64,000 nucleotides of DNA. Source: Symbiodinium natans (Eukaryota > Sar > Dinophyceae > Suessiales > Symbiodiniaceae). Below, piece after piece: positions 51,449 through 63,617 of the stretch. Numbering within the stretch: position 1 is the stretch's first letter; each line of letters begins with the position of its first letter. The stretch lies in the NCBI GenBank assembly GCA_905221605.1, contig CAJNDS010000157.1:124001-188000 (forward strand). Reading direction: 5' to 3'. The notes beneath the pieces are model-generated. The model did not search any database, had not been told where the DNA came from, and saw only the letters and a list, made by a program, of their open reading frames with translations. Position numbers and translations under genes: made by a program.

Positions 51449-51688
51449 ATGATAGGCGGAAATCGTACGGAAGCTGACTTCTTCGGTATGCAGACTGGAA
51501 CGGCTCACCGCTATACTAGTAATGTAGACCAGCCACCCATTCCGGACTTACAAGGTCTTATAGTTCTATGTAGAGCCTGCGCTTGGCCTGGCATCGCGCG
51601 AAACATGACAATGTCACATCGCGGAGCACCATGGACGAGAGATCTTAGGCGTGCCGCACGCAGCCCTAGTTTGAGGCATAGAGTTTAG
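51449..51688 (+). CDS. Coding-like open frame, unknown
   Basis: The frame reads MIGGNRTEADFFGMQTGTAH, RYTSNVDQPPIPDLQGLIVL and continues to a TAG at 51686. Only this frame is long on the plus strand. No known motif. It directly follows a TTTAGGG-type array. Confidence 0.35.
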   Translation: MIGGNRTEADFFGMQTGTAHRYTSNVDQPPIPDLQGLIVLCRACAWPGIARNMTMSHRGAPWTRDLRRAARSPSLRHRV

Positions 51689-52296
51689 GGTGAACCTTCT
51701 CTTGCACTCCGGCTGACTGTTCGCCGTGCTCAGCCAAGACATTCTCAACCCGAAGGACTAAGCCTAAGCCCTATATAGATAAGCCCGAAACCCCATCCGT
51801 CCACATACATGTCAATGTATATACATATATATATATATACACCGATTTATGTATTGATTTATTTTCGATACTTATTTATATTTCGTTATGTATTGACTTA
51901 TTTGTGTTTGTTTATTTACATCTGTTTGTTTAGACTTGTCTGTTTATAGCTCTACATACGCATATGTATATATCTTGAATCTTTCCTCTTTTCAAAAAGC
52001 TGATCTTTATGTTCACCTTTGACATAACTCAGGCAAGGTGCAGCTGCTGGTGCCTTGTCCTGCGGGGCCTGGGGCGGCTTCTGGGGCCTCTGCAACGGTT
52101 CCGTGATCGGATGCTCGGCCGCTCGGCCGCGCAGAGAGGAAGGACTCGGGTTTAGGGGTTTGTAGGGTTTTTTGTGGGGTCGGTCGTTTAGATGCATCCG
52201 AAAAACCAACGGCCACTCGGCCGCGCAGAGGACTTGGGTTTAGGGTGTTAGGGCATTTTGGCGGGGTTAAGGTTTAGGGTTTTGGGTTTTTTAGGG

Positions 52297-52388
52297 CTGA
52301 AGTCATGAATTCGGCCGAGGTCGGCTTGATGGCAGCTCCCTTCACTCTAGGCCGGCCGGTGCTCGCACGCGCGCTGCAGGGCTTGTAG
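52297..52388 (+). CDS. Coding-like exon, unknown
   Basis: ATGAATTCGGCC starts a frame reading MNSAEVGLMAAPFTLGRPVL then ARALQGL, stop. The coding portion may end at GCTGCAG|G. It lies in GC-rich sequence after TTTAGGG repeats. No family recognised. Confidence 0.3.
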
Positions 52389-53073
52389 GGCTCGGCAAGG
52401 TGAGGGTGTGTTGGCTCTGATTATAGCGGCTGCTCCGACACATGCTGGATCGAAAGCTCCACATACCACATGAAGCAACGATATATGCGGGCAGCTTTAG
52501 CTGGCGTCTAACCCCAGCACCTATCAGCCTCCCAGCACGCAGGCCAAAAACGCCCCTGCATGATCCCGACAAAAAGCCAGGGAAACAGCACACAGAGAAG
52601 CCCAGCAAAAATTCTGCCTTCACAGGCTTTTCGGTCCCGGTTCTGACGGGCATGATGGCTTGGACCGGCCTTGTAGTGGGCTCTACATCTGCACCAAGCA
52701 TGGACATGCCAAGGACATGGCTTCGAGGTCTTCTGGCTTACTGTAGGGTTTGGGGTTGGTAGCCCTGGGTCCATGCACATTGAAGCAGAGTGACTCATGA
52801 AGGCTTACCTCGGTTCTGTGGATGTGAGCTTGACCCTAAAAAGGCCCTAAACTCACAAGACAAGGTTGCTTCGATTCGAGCAAATCCTCGGCTTCAAGTT
52901 CTCAAGTCGTCTTCGCCAAAAAGCCCCAAACCCTCCAGCACCAAAGCCCTCATCACCCGCACCCTCTCCCCCTCAACCACAGCCCCCCTGAACTCCGAAT
53001 CCCCACTCCCCCTCCCAAAAGGAATCCAAGCCCGAAACCCTAAACCCTAAACCCCTACCAAATCCCCTCAAAG
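52389..53073. other. No gene recognised
   Basis: Overlapping open frames on both strands, then C-rich sequence ending in CCCTAAA units. Confidence 0.35.
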
Positions 53074-53609
53074 GCTCCTCGGCCGGCGTTGGCGCCGGCC
53101 TGGTTGGCCAGGCCCTGAGGACTCTGGACGTTTGCCTGACTGCCACGGGGGTTTGGGGTTTAGGGCTCAGGGTTGATTATCGGATTATAGGGTTGTAGGG
53201 GTTTAGAGTGTAGGGTGTTTAGGGGTTTAGGGTTTAGGGGTTTAGGATTTATAGGATTCAGGGTCTGGGGGGGGAAATCGGGCCGGCGAACAACATGCAA
53301 AAGGCACACCCTGGACTTTCCATAGCCCACAGCCCTCAGACCCCCGAATGCCATAAACACCCCGAAGCCATCCTGAGCCCAGAACAAACCCTCACCCGAA
53401 ATGCCCCCTAAACCCAAAAAAAACCCATAAACCCCATAAACCCCATAAACCCTATAAACCCTATACACCCTAGAAAACCCTATAATCCCTAAGCCCGAAG
53501 CCCGAAGCCCGAAGCTCTCTTTGCTGAGGTGGTGGCTGCGCAGGATACCTGTACAGTGTGCACGACTCAGCTCGAGGCTCAGGCGGCCTTCCTACTTGAA
53601 GCGGCCTAA
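53074..53609 (+). CDS. Two coding-like exons, Ala-rich, unknown
   Basis: 53074-53150 reads SSAGVGAGLVGQALRTLDVC then LTATG and ends exactly at GGGG|GTTTGGGG, the start of a telomere-type repeat. 53515-53609 reads LFAEVVAAQDTCTVCTTQLE then AQAAFLLEAA and ends at TAA, after which a CCCTAAA array follows. Both are Ala/Val/Leu-rich and helical. The phase between them is not resolved. No family recognised. Confidence 0.45.
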
Positions 53610-53669
53610 ACCCTAAACCCTAAACCCTAAACCCTAAACCCTAAACCCTAAACCCTAAACCCTAAACCT
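53605..53669. repeat. CCCTAAA array
   Basis: Nine C-rich units. The first TAA doubles as the stop codon of the preceding frame. Confidence 0.9.
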
Positions 53670-56600
53670 GGTTTCAGGGGGGGTTTAGGAGGTTTTGGGC
53701 ATTTAATTAGGGGGTTTAGGGTCATCAGATCCCAGGAAAGGGAACAAAAGCAAACCTCGACCTCTGCGTCTGCGCCCTGAGAATTCCTCAAGCCCGTATA
53801 CAGTCGCAGTGCATCTCGAAGCCAACCAACTAGTCTGGGCAAGGAGTTGACTGACGCACTCCCCCAAGACACCTGACTGAGGAACAGCGACGGCCAAGAG
53901 CACGCAGACGTCAGCAGCGTCAGCGCATGCTGCAGTGACGAGTTTCAAGAGCCTGCTCCTAAAGCGTTTGAAAGCGCTTGCGGTCGCGTTGAGACGTCAG
54001 CCTGGTGAGTGACAGCGTTCAGCTGACCTCCGCAAGTTAGTTCCCTTTCCCATCCTTCCCGAAAGGGTCTCGGCAGCTGTACGAGTGTGGTAATACTTCA
54101 TTGCCGAAGTCACATGCTTGAGTCTGTCGGCGCAACGCGACTTCCTGCTCAACAGCCTGAGCTCTGCACGAACCAAGAGACGATGTCTGGCGGTCCCTGG
54201 GGCCGTTGAGGCCTGGGCCTTCACATTTGAAACGGCGGCTGTGCGGTTCATCATCAGCCTGCTCATGGAGGTTGCTCTCAAATATTCGAAACTTAGATCG
54301 CTCCTACCCGAGCTTCGAAAAGAATCCCAAAGACACGGACCCTAATGTGGAATGGCCCATATCCTTCCTCAGCCCTATACGCTGCACGTCCAAGCTAAGC
54401 CAGGGCCCCCCAAGACCATCCCAGTAGGGCTGAGGGTTTCGGATTCCATTGGTTAGGGTTTGTAAGCCATGGCGGCGACGATGACCACGCATCATAGAGA
54501 GCACCAGACAAGCCTGGAGTGAGCTCGTTTGATCAGTATGTGCGAGGTGTATTCTGGTCTCTCTTTTCCTCATGAACAGGACCCCTTGAAAAGGGGACCC
54601 GAATCTCGAACAACCCTGGTATCAAGCAGCCAGACTGGGCACCGGCTTGCCTTTGAATGCTCTGCTTCAGTCAACCAATACCAGGTCATGGGCCATCTTT
54701 CGGTGTGCTATCGTAGTGATTGTGGCTGCCTGCCACTTCCTGCAGAAGGCTGGAAAACAGGCGCGTGCCCTCTGCCCCTAGCTGTGCGGACGGTTTCGCG
54801 GGATATGGGCGGAATGCCATCACAGTAGGATGTGTTTGTGCCTTCCCAAATCAAGCGGATTCCATGAGGTCCTGACTTCCAACGCTGGCATCGCAGTTAG
54901 AATTGGGGGTGTCGTCAACCGGTGCATCGTCTTCAAGTCACTTACCCGCTTTCTCTCCGAAGATTGTCTCTCTTGAGAAGCGGATCGTGTGACTGGTCTG
55001 CGGCTTGGTTCCTGAACGATTGCTGTAGGGGGCTGGATGCTAGACTTGCTCATGACCTGAATGTTTTCTGACAGACCTCCCAAAGGAACTAGTTCGTCTT
55101 GCTTCATCACTACTTCTTTGTATAACTTGGTGTTTCTCTCTTCTTGCCGTCCCTCAGTGGCTCCTCTTGTCTTCCGTCTTGAGCTGCTGAACTGGGGCAC
55201 GGGTCACCTCATGCACCCCAGCCACTTGTTGGCACTGGTTCGGCGGAAGGAGCGGCAAGCCATATAACCTCCAAAGGCGATACCCCAAGCTCCCTCTCAT
55301 TCCCTCTCCTCTCCCCGCCCCCCTTCCCTCCCAAGAAGCAAAGGAATGAAAAGCAAGTACAAAGCAAATCTTCCTCCCCCGCCCCCCCACTCAAAGGTTC
55401 CCTAAACCTTACGTAAGCAAGCGTTTTGTGGCCCTATGGCCCTATACCCTGGGCTTGTGTGGATCTATGGGGTCCGGCATGAATTCCCTACAACCTGCAA
55501 TGTGTACTGTAAGAACTGGCGAGGCAGCTGCTCACGTGCTGAGCGGTGCCCTGTGAGAAAGCATGTGCCCAGCTGGCAGCAGAAAATCATGGAACAGGTG
55601 CTTCTTGATTGTATGATGCTGCGGTTGGTACAGGGCATACAAGGAAAGGCAACAAGTAGATGGGCTGTGTGCTTGTGAGGTAAAGTGAACTTTCCGGAGG
55701 TATGTTCAGCCAATCTCCTAGCAGACTCGGCCCCGAGTATGAGTTGCTCTCAGGAGCAGAGGTCTGGCCACTTGGCCCCGCTGTACCCTTCCATCAAGTC
55801 CGCAGGGCAGCGTGTCTGCCCTACTTTCGGCATCTGGGCCCGCTGCGTAATACCTCTTCTAGACTTTTGGTTCGAGCATGGCTGTCGATACCCAGGCCCC
55901 AGGCATGAGAACTACGCCGCAACCCCACTCCTCCACACCAACTAGTTGTTTCCCGACCACTTCGGTTTGGTTCACTTTCCTGGTCCTCCGCTGCCGCTTT
56001 GGTTCAGCGGACACAATCTCAGCGACTGTATCAGCTGCCACGCGTCGTAGTCAGAGCCGGAGTAGTCGGAGGAAGAAGAGGCAACGCAGGCAGTGGATAG
56101 TAAAGATAGCATCCATATGTTCTCTGCATCAGTTAGCACTCAGCATCTCCTACAAACAGCCAAGGCCTAGGGGCGATCGCTTTGCGCAGTGTGCCAAAGC
56201 ATTTGGGGATTCAGCTCAGCGGTACCTGAAGATTGCACGAAACATCGGCAATGGATAAAACGACTCGAGCCTGAAAACATCAAGTTAACCGAGCAGGGAC
56301 CGCTGGAGCAGCAGCCCCTGGGGTGTGAAGCATACGCTGCAATCTTGTGATGCCTTTTCATTCCCATGACGGACCGTGACTCAAGCTAGTAGCAGCCAGA
56401 AGTAGTTGTCCGACAAGCAGTCCGAGAACTGGAGACAGTGTATTACCTCACGTTGGCAAAGGCATAGCACGGCCCTGCAGACCGAAACCAGCTGAGGCTT
56501 TGCCAGCTCGATGACGAGCTCATTGAGGGCCCAGGTTAGCAGCACTCGCAGCATCTCACGGGCTTCTGACAAGAACCTGGATTCTCGCAAACGTTGGTTT

Positions 56601-57000
56601 CCCGTCCAAGTGGACGACTCAGCATGATATCAACATTTACAAGTGCGACTCAACGTTCTGCTTCTCTGTGTGCTCACTTCGGTGGATGATAGAAATCCTG
56701 CATGACCCCAGCCACCCACACACCAACTTGCCTACAGAAATCCCCTGCGCACCCCTTAATTTCAATGTTGCTGGGGCATCTGGGGTCATGCAGGATTTGC
56801 ATGACTCGCGCCGCCGGGTTTCTGCAGAGTGGACTCTGCATCAATGTTAAAATTAGGGGCGGCCAGGGGATTGGGTTGTGGAAAAACTCATGTCACTTTT
56901 ACCCGAAACGCCTTAGGCCTGGGGCCTCGGCGGTGATACCTAAAGAACCTTTCAGGGGAACCCGATACATCCTTTTGATGACCAGCTCGCTATACGGCAA
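53670..57000. other. Open frames without recognised families
   Basis: Protein-like stretches exist at about 54118-54345 (LLNSLSSARTKRRCLAVP..), 55436-55678 (CNVYCKNWRGSCSRAERCPV..) and 55878-56258, which has a basic run (SQSRSSRRKKRQRRQW). None has clear splice sites or a known motif. TTTAGGG arrays are nearly absent here, unlike the rest of the window. Confidence 0.35.
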
Positions 57001-57011
57001 GGAAGCAAGAG

Positions 57012-57218
57012 TTGACTGGGCTTGAGCCCTGCGTGAAAGAACAGCTCCCGGATGCGAATGTCCTAAGCCAATATCTTGATGTCCCCTACATGCGCGCTCC
57101 TCGAACTATCTCGAACTATCATGACATGAATGTGCATTTTCGTTTGGACAATCTCACGAACTCGCGTATGTGGGAGCCATACGGGCCATCGTTTGGATCT
57201 TTGATCGCTGTGAGGTAG
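57012..57218 (+). CDS. Coding-like open frame, unknown
   Basis: The frame reads LEPCVKEQLPDANVLSQYLD, VPYMRAPRTISNYHDMNVHF and RLDNLTNSRMWEPYGPSFGS, ending at TAG. A minus-strand frame is open over the same DNA. A further plus-strand frame at 57415-57690 (DVATQIRCAGWRHLRRYISD) may be a neighbour exon. No family recognised. Confidence 0.35.
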   Translation: MTGLEPCVKEQLPDANVLSQYLDVPYMRAPRTISNYHDMNVHFRLDNLTNSRMWEPYGPSFGSLIAVR

Positions 57219-57699
57219 ACCTAGCCGACATGACCTAGATGCGCTGCGTGCGATGTCGTCGTAAGAACATTGACTTCGTTTGTTCCATTCAGTTGGGAAG
57301 AATGTGTTGTCGACTTGGCTCAAATTTGAAAGTGCCATAACGTCGGAAGTTTATGGCAGTTCTCGTTTCGAGCTTTTGGCATTATCTCATCTCAGCTCCA
57401 ATGCATTCACGTGAGTGCGTTGCACTGCTGATGTTGCAACTCAGATCCGCTGTGCGGGTTGGCGCCATCTACGTAGGTATATTTCAGATCTGTTCTTACC
57501 TCTTGCTGAAGATTCCGAGAAGGAGTCTGAGCACATTATTCCATTCCGTGCTTCACGTCGAATACCTGCCTCAAGTGCAGCGAAGATAGCATGGCGCTCG
57601 ATCTTGGGTTTCGGGAGTTCAAGCTCTGCCCTGTTTCTGACGGTTGTCTTGCATTCACGTGTTTGCGCAGCTCTAAACCCTAAACACTGAACCCTCAAC

Positions 57700-58985
57700 C
57701 CTAAATCAGTTCATTGGCGAAGGGTTGAGGGCATAGCACCCTGGCTTACCAAAGCCTTTCCTGCCCAGCTGACGATGCGCATCATCATGGGGCTGATGTT
57801 GGCGGGGGGGCAAGAACACCCTCTCGGACAACCAAGAGTAGGACCTCCTGCGCTGTCTTGACCAAACATTGCATAAGATAGAAGAGGCCCTACTAATGAT
57901 TAATGTTCAATGAGACTGCGCAAGAAATAGCAGCCAAATAGAAGGATTCGTGGGCGGCGATTGTGCACCTGCTCGACGAGCTAACTCAGCTAAACCCTAA
58001 ACCCCAGGCCGGGCCTCCAGACTTGGTAGGCAGTAAAACGGGTCCGAGGCAAGTCACCACCTACATTATGTCGCGAGCTGTTGGGTGCTCAGCTGACTCA
58101 GCTGGGCTTTCAGGCTTCGGGTGGAGGGATTTTGTTTCAAGATAGTTGAGGTTTAGGTCTTGCGTTGGGTTCAAGGTTTCGGCTTTCAGGGCGTAGTTGC
58201 GAGCAAATGGTTCGAGACCTACAGGCTGGTGTACTCGTCTAAAGTACCACCCAAACCTTGAAACTGAACCCTCAAGCCCACAAACTCTGAAGCCTCAAGC
58301 TTGGTGTGTATGAGCTCGACATCCTTAAAGCCTAAAGCCCTACCCTAATCTTCAATCCTTAAAGCCCAAAACCCTACGCCTAGGCTCTAGAATCCCTACA
58401 GCCCTAAACAAAAGGCGGGCATGAAGCTATTCACATAGTTACATACCTGATGCGTTCGCACATCAAACATTTGCGGCAATGGGCGCGGGGAGTGTGGATC
58501 GTGAGCCAGAACGCGCAGCCCAAAACCCAACACCCTAAACCAAGAACCCTCAATCCCAACATCTTGGGTTTAGGGCTCTAGGGCCCACGAGTCTTGCCCC
58601 TTGCCTGAGCCGAGAAAAGCTGATTGAACCAAGCAGCCCACATATTTTTGCATGGTTTGCTTTACGATTCGTTCTTTCTTTGCAGCATGGCCCTCGGTTC
58701 TGTTCCTGCTTCATACGACTAGAACACCACACCAAGCACTATCAGTGGCGTTCTCGACTTCAGTGCAGCACCGCTACTGCATGAGGAAAGTTCCGGAGAT
58801 CACCGCTGGCAGGCATTGTGGGGTATATTGGGGGTTCGAGGTATGTGGTTCAAGGTTCAGGGTCTAACGATCTTCAAGGCTGTGGCTTGACGGCGATTCA
58901 CTTGAGGTTGAGGCCAAGGTCTCAGAACCTTTGTTTTTTTTGGAGTTTGTGGTACCTACTCGAGGTTTTGCAGTATCTTAAGCAA
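57700..58985. other. No gene recognised
   Basis: Only short frames and scattered CCCTAAA/CCCTACA units. Confidence 0.4.
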
Positions 58986-58989
58986 TCAA

Positions 58990-59187
58990 TCCTAAAAGCT
59001 ATACCTTAGCTAAGTTATCTCAAGCAACCATCCCCCAATAAGCAAAACCTGAACTCTGTACTAAACACTGTACCTTAGCTAACATATCTTGAGCCATCAC
59101 GCCACAATAAGCAAGACAAAGCATCTATCTTAAACACTATGCCATAGCTAAGATATCTTGAGCAATCATCCCCCGATAAGCAAAACC
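58990..59187. repeat. Three tandem ~70-base repeats
   Basis: The unit contains CCTTAGCTAAGATATCTTGA, GCAATCATCCCCCAATAAGC, AAAACC and repeats three times with about 80-85 percent similarity by eye. Confidence 0.8.
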
Positions 59188-59374
59188 AATTTGCGGAATT
59201 TCTCGGCAACAGCTCTCGTTAAAGCCTCGCCGAAATTTCGCGTCTCTCGATTTTTCCTCACAATTCTGGGGGGGGCCTTATCGAATTGATCCTGACCATT
59301 TTCGGATTTTTCTTCACCATTCCCGGAGGCCACACTATCAGGATTCATGATGACGTGCGTCGTTTTTTGCTCAG

Positions 59375-59610
59375 CCGAGAATGGACTCCTTTTGAAGTCA
59401 TATGGGACGCTTTCAAATTCATGGAAACTCATGACTTCTAAAAACCACATGGATTCCTTTCACACTCATACACACTCATCCCTGTTAAAATCACATGGAC
59501 CTCTTCTAAATTCATGTGAACTAATTCCTTTTAACCACATATGGATCCATTTTATTTTCATATAAACTCATCCCTTTTAGGATCCCTCCTAAACTCCTCC
59601 CATCATATAA
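59375..59610 (-). repeat. Dispersed repeat, copy B (inverse of 29105-29262)
   Basis: Read on the minus strand it shows GGAGGAGTTTAGGAGGGATC and periodic GGATGAGTTTATATGAA / GGATCCATATG units, as in copy A. Confidence 0.65.
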
Positions 59611-61131
59611 AGCCAGCAAATCCCCCCTCCCCCCCGGCGACCTGAAGCTTGCGACGAACCCAAAAAGCCGTAAAGCCTGAACCCCTTACCCTAAAACCGG
59701 AGTGGCAGCACTGCCCTGCGCTTGGCAGGCCATCGGCTGAACTGAGGCCAGGGTCTCCGGGACTCAAAGCTTGAGGGGCCTTCAAACCTTAAGGGGTTGC
59801 CGGCTGAGGATTCAGAGTTCATGGCCAAGTTTGACGTCTGTTTTGGCGGGGCAAAAGGGGTTGTGTTTGTAATGTTGTAAAGCAGATGTGCAAAGAAGCC
59901 TTGGGTTGTCAAGGCGTTCAAAGTGCATGCTTGCGAGTTTTTCGGCTCGAGCGAGCTTTGTCTTCGTTGCTTGAGAGTTGACGAGCGTGTCAGTAGCCTC
60001 TGCGCTTGCAGCCTGAGCCCTGCAAAGTATGTTTTGATGTCCGGATTCCGAGCCACATGGCCAAAAGCTCTCCAGAAACGGCTCCTCACGAGCCATGGGC
60101 ATAGATGTTGAAGTTCTATCAGACGATGTAGCGAGAGTATGCTGTGAAGTATTGTGTTGCATTCTGCTCTAAACCTACGACACCTATTGCGCTACAACGT
60201 ATGCTGTCTGTTGTACGATAGATGGTCTGCAGTTCAGTGGTTGACAACCTCTTGCAGGCCGGCGATTTGGATGACAGTTGGTCTCCACACGCACCTGTGT
60301 CGACCGTGCCAAAAAGCTAAGCCACGTGAAAGTGGGCTTCATTCGAGCTTGGGCCCCGAACAAAGCCTGGACCCAGCACAGCCTAAACCCTGCAGTTCGG
60401 ATTGGCCTTTTGGCATGTTACGATACAGCCCAGCACAAGAAGTCCCTAAGCCGAGAGCCTGAAGTGTTTGCCACATGTTTGTGCCTTTATACATTCATCC
60501 GAACAACTGCTTAGATTGCCCCAGTTGTCCGGCTTTGAGAAGCTTTGGCCAAAACACAACTCTTTCGCCAACCCTGGCATAGCGTGCAATCAACCCATGT
60601 CGTGTTTCGCCCCTCCGAGAGTGCCTTTTGTTGACGGCCGGCTGAGGTGGTGGGGCTGGCAGTGGAGAGTCTCCGGGCGTAGTTTCGCCTTTCAGGTGGT
60701 TTGACTCGATTGTCGCAAGCCGCGTATGTTCGCATGAAGCAGCGAGTCGCGCTAGGGACTTGTTTTGATTCTGACTAGCTGCCTTTCTTTGGCCAGTTTT
60801 CGCGTGGCTGCCACACTGCCATCGTCCGCACTGCTACTGCAGGAAGACTCACGCTTGACAAGCTCTGAAGAATGATCATGATACTAAGAGAACAGCCTCT
60901 TTTACCCTGAGCGTCCTAAAGCCTACCAATAGAGCCGATAGGCCTGGACCTAGTTGTCCCCTTCCGCCTTTTGCTCAAGCGCTGTGGAAAAAATCACATC
61001 CAAAGCAATAGCAAACCTTCAGCAATGATGCCCACGAAGCCCAGAAGCCCCTCGAAACAAAAGCCCGTAAACCCTAAACCGCTGGATTCTAAAACCAAAT
61101 GCCACACCCCAGTTCTAGCTAACACCACTGC
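59611..61131. other. No gene recognised
   Basis: Overlapping open frames on both strands (59691-60162 minus, 60154-60514 plus) without known motifs. Confidence 0.35.
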
Positions 61132-61374
61132 AGTGTCAGCCGTGTGCGCCGCTGGGAAGCCCAGCGCAACATGGGAGCCTTGGACAAAATTCCGGAGTCC
61201 AAGAGGGTCTGGAATTCATGGAGAGACGCGGCGTAGGCATTGCAATATGACTTGTGGGCACGCCGCGGAGTCGCAAAACTTGACAAATTCGACTCAGAAG
61301 CGCTCGTGCTTGAGGGATTGCAAGCGAGCAAGAACGACATGACATGGAAGTTCATCGAGTTAAGGTTTGGGGTC
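61132..61374 (+). pseudogene. Coding-like frame broken by one stop, unknown
   Basis: One frame reads SVSRVRRWEAQRNMGALDKI, PESKRVWNSWRDAA, then TAG (61234-61236), then ALQYDLWARRGVAKLDKFDS and EALVLEGLQASKNDMTWKFI. Protein-like character on both sides of a single TAG suggests a damaged gene, or an intron boundary near the stop. No family recognised. Confidence 0.35.
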
Positions 61375-61972
61375 ACTAGGGGCGTAGGCCCTTCAACCAG
61401 CAATCCGAAAACAGTCAGTATGAACCCTGATAACACAACGCCTGAAACTTAGTCCTTAGAAAAAGGAACTGTATGTGTCATAGTGGTAGGAGCAAATGCG
61501 TTCTGAACGCAGCATCTTTCACTGTAGTGTGCTGGAAATGCAGGTGGTGTCATGGTGTACAGTCGGAATGTCACTGGAGTCAGGTAGTCAATGTCCTAAG
61601 AGACTCACCTGAAAGAGGTAGCGCAAATAAGCTATCTCCCATCTTTGCTTGTCGCAAGGCCTTGGCGACTCAGTCGCGCAATTGGCGCTGTAAGGCGGGA
61701 GTCTCGGAAGATTGGCAATCGTGTCCGGACCTGCGACATTTTTTCTCAAGGAGCTGTTTGTTAAGCAGGCAGCTTTGGTGTTGATATGTGCCGGTACTCC
61801 TCGTCCAAATCACGTCCTTGGTATTGGTAGCTCATCCAGCCTGAGACTGTCGGGAGAGATAGCTTCCATCGCAACATATGAGGATCTTAAGCCCAAAACC
61901 CAAATCCTAAACTCCAAGTCCCAATCCCACACCCTGAACCCTAACTCCAAGCCCCAACCAAAGCTCCTCCAG

Positions 61973-62696
61973 GTTTTGATGGGCCACCCTCCTTTGAGCA
62001 AGGTGCTGGTAGTTGCTGGCGTGGCTTTGTCCGTAGCCACTTGTCTTAGCTTGGTGGTACCTTTAAACCGGGGCTTCCACTTTGAAATCGGAGCATCACG
62101 GGTAAGGATTGCCATCAGGGGATAGGCACAATATTGAGGTCATGAGTAAAGGCTATGCAGGAGTTATCTGGCAACCCTGTTTTTCTCCCACGTGCTAGTT
62201 CACTGCCGGGAACTGCAAAAGGCACGCACAGGTAGCTTTGGTGCTCTCATCAGGTTGAGAACCACCCTCGAAAAACTTTCACAAGTACAAAAACCCGAAG
62301 ACAACGGTTACGACCCCCTCACAACAGAACACAGCTGAGTTTTCTGGCCCTCCTCACAAGAATAGCAAAGAGGTGAAACGGCAGTCGATGTACTTGAGGA
62401 TTGAGGATGACTATATCACGCAATGGCACACCCTAAACCCTAAATTCAAAGGCTCTCCTGCAGTTCGGCTTCGGGGGCTCGAATATTCGTCCTCACTGGA
62501 ACCAGACAAACCTGTGAGCTCAGCTTGCAGGTCGACCAAAAAATACTCCAAACCCTACACCCTAAACCCTGCACCCGCTCAACCCGAGCCCCTCCTTGAC
62601 CCCCAACTTTCCGCGTAGGCGGTGCTACTGGGCGTGTGGTACGGACTGGTCACGACCAGGGGGCTCAACGCCTTGGAGAGCCGAGAGAGGCAGTAG
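61973..62696 (+). CDS. C-terminal exons of a small membrane protein
   Basis: Exon 61973-62101, after CTCCAG| and before CACGG|GTAAGG, reads VLMGHPPLSKVLVVAGVALS and VATCLSLVVPLNRGFHFEIG, with one likely membrane helix. Exon 62619-62696, after GCGTAG|, is in phase (0/0) and reads AVLLGVWYGLVTTRGLNALE then SRERQ, stop. P-x-S-K before a hydrophobic helix recalls rhomboid/UBAC2-like starts, but this is weak. The membrane call is firmer than the family. Another exon may lie between them. Confidence 0.5.
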
Positions 62697-62775
62697 GGTT
62701 TAGGGTTTAGGGTTTAGGGTTTAGGGTTTAGGGTTCAGGGTTCAGGGTTTAGGGTTTATGGGCTTAGGGTTTGGG
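62697..62775. repeat. TTTAGGG array after stop codon
   Basis: It begins at the stop codon of the preceding exon (CAGTAGGGTTTAGGG); about nine units with TTCAGGG variants. Confidence 0.9.
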
Positions 62776-63617
62776 GTGTGGGGTTGAAGATTTTGGAATT
62801 GGGGGTTTGAGGGGTCGTTGTGGTCCTTTTCGTTGGGCTGTCTGAGTTACACGGATGATTTAGGATCCTTTTGATGGTGCGGGGACTGGTAGCTTAAACG
62901 CTGCGCGAGAAACCTGAAGCCGGGAACTTGCCGACATGGCAGCGGCGAGGTAAGGATGATCGCAGAAGTCATGGTGCTTCATGGGTTCATAGGGTTGAAT
63001 TGATTGGATGAGAGGGCGCATATCCACTACACTTCTTGCATCCGGAAGCGGGTATGGAGGTGAAGGGTTGCATGCGGTTTAGGGTTAAGGCTTGTAAAGA
63101 CAACAGGTACTTCGTAGGTCACCTGCCCGGAGCCTACGAGTAAGGGCCTCAATACACCGTATTTATTCCCCGCAGAAGGTCCTCAGAAGCAGTCCCGAAC
63201 CTGAAACCCCCAACTGGAGCCCACAAGCCCTCCCAAGCCCCAAACGCCCGAAACCATGCCTCGGCTCCTCGAGGGGCATTGCCCATCCAGATTCTTCGCC
63301 GAGGCCCCTTGGGAAGCCCTCAAACCAGAAATAATCGAGGGGGGCTGGGAGGGGGGGGGGGGGGGGGGGGACTGCAGATACCCATGTGAAGCTCGGGCCA
63401 TCAGGTTTATAGGGTTTCAAGTTCTGCGGTTTAGGGTTCAGGGTCGACTGGATCTTTTCAGGGGGGGCTTCGGTGGGTTTTGGCGCAGAACTCTCGGCTT
63501 GTGTCTTCAATTCATGGCTTCAAAAGGCCTCCCTCATGCAACATGGGCCTGTTTCGAACCTCATGCCCTGAACCAGAACCCAGGTTCCCGTTTTAGCCCC
63601 CCGGGATCCTCTTGGGT
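62776..63617. other. No gene recognised
   Basis: It includes a 20-base poly-G (63351-63370). Open frames on both strands at 63163-63621 lack motifs. Confidence 0.4.

Noticed and set aside
58200-58225. GGTTCGAGACC, resembling a tRNA T-arm
   Set aside because: The upstream 60 bases do not fold into the other arms.
62029-62048. GTCCGTAGCCACTTG, resembling the start of the dinoflagellate spliced leader (CCGTAGCC...)
   Set aside because: Similarity ends after eight or nine bases; it lies inside a coding-like exon.
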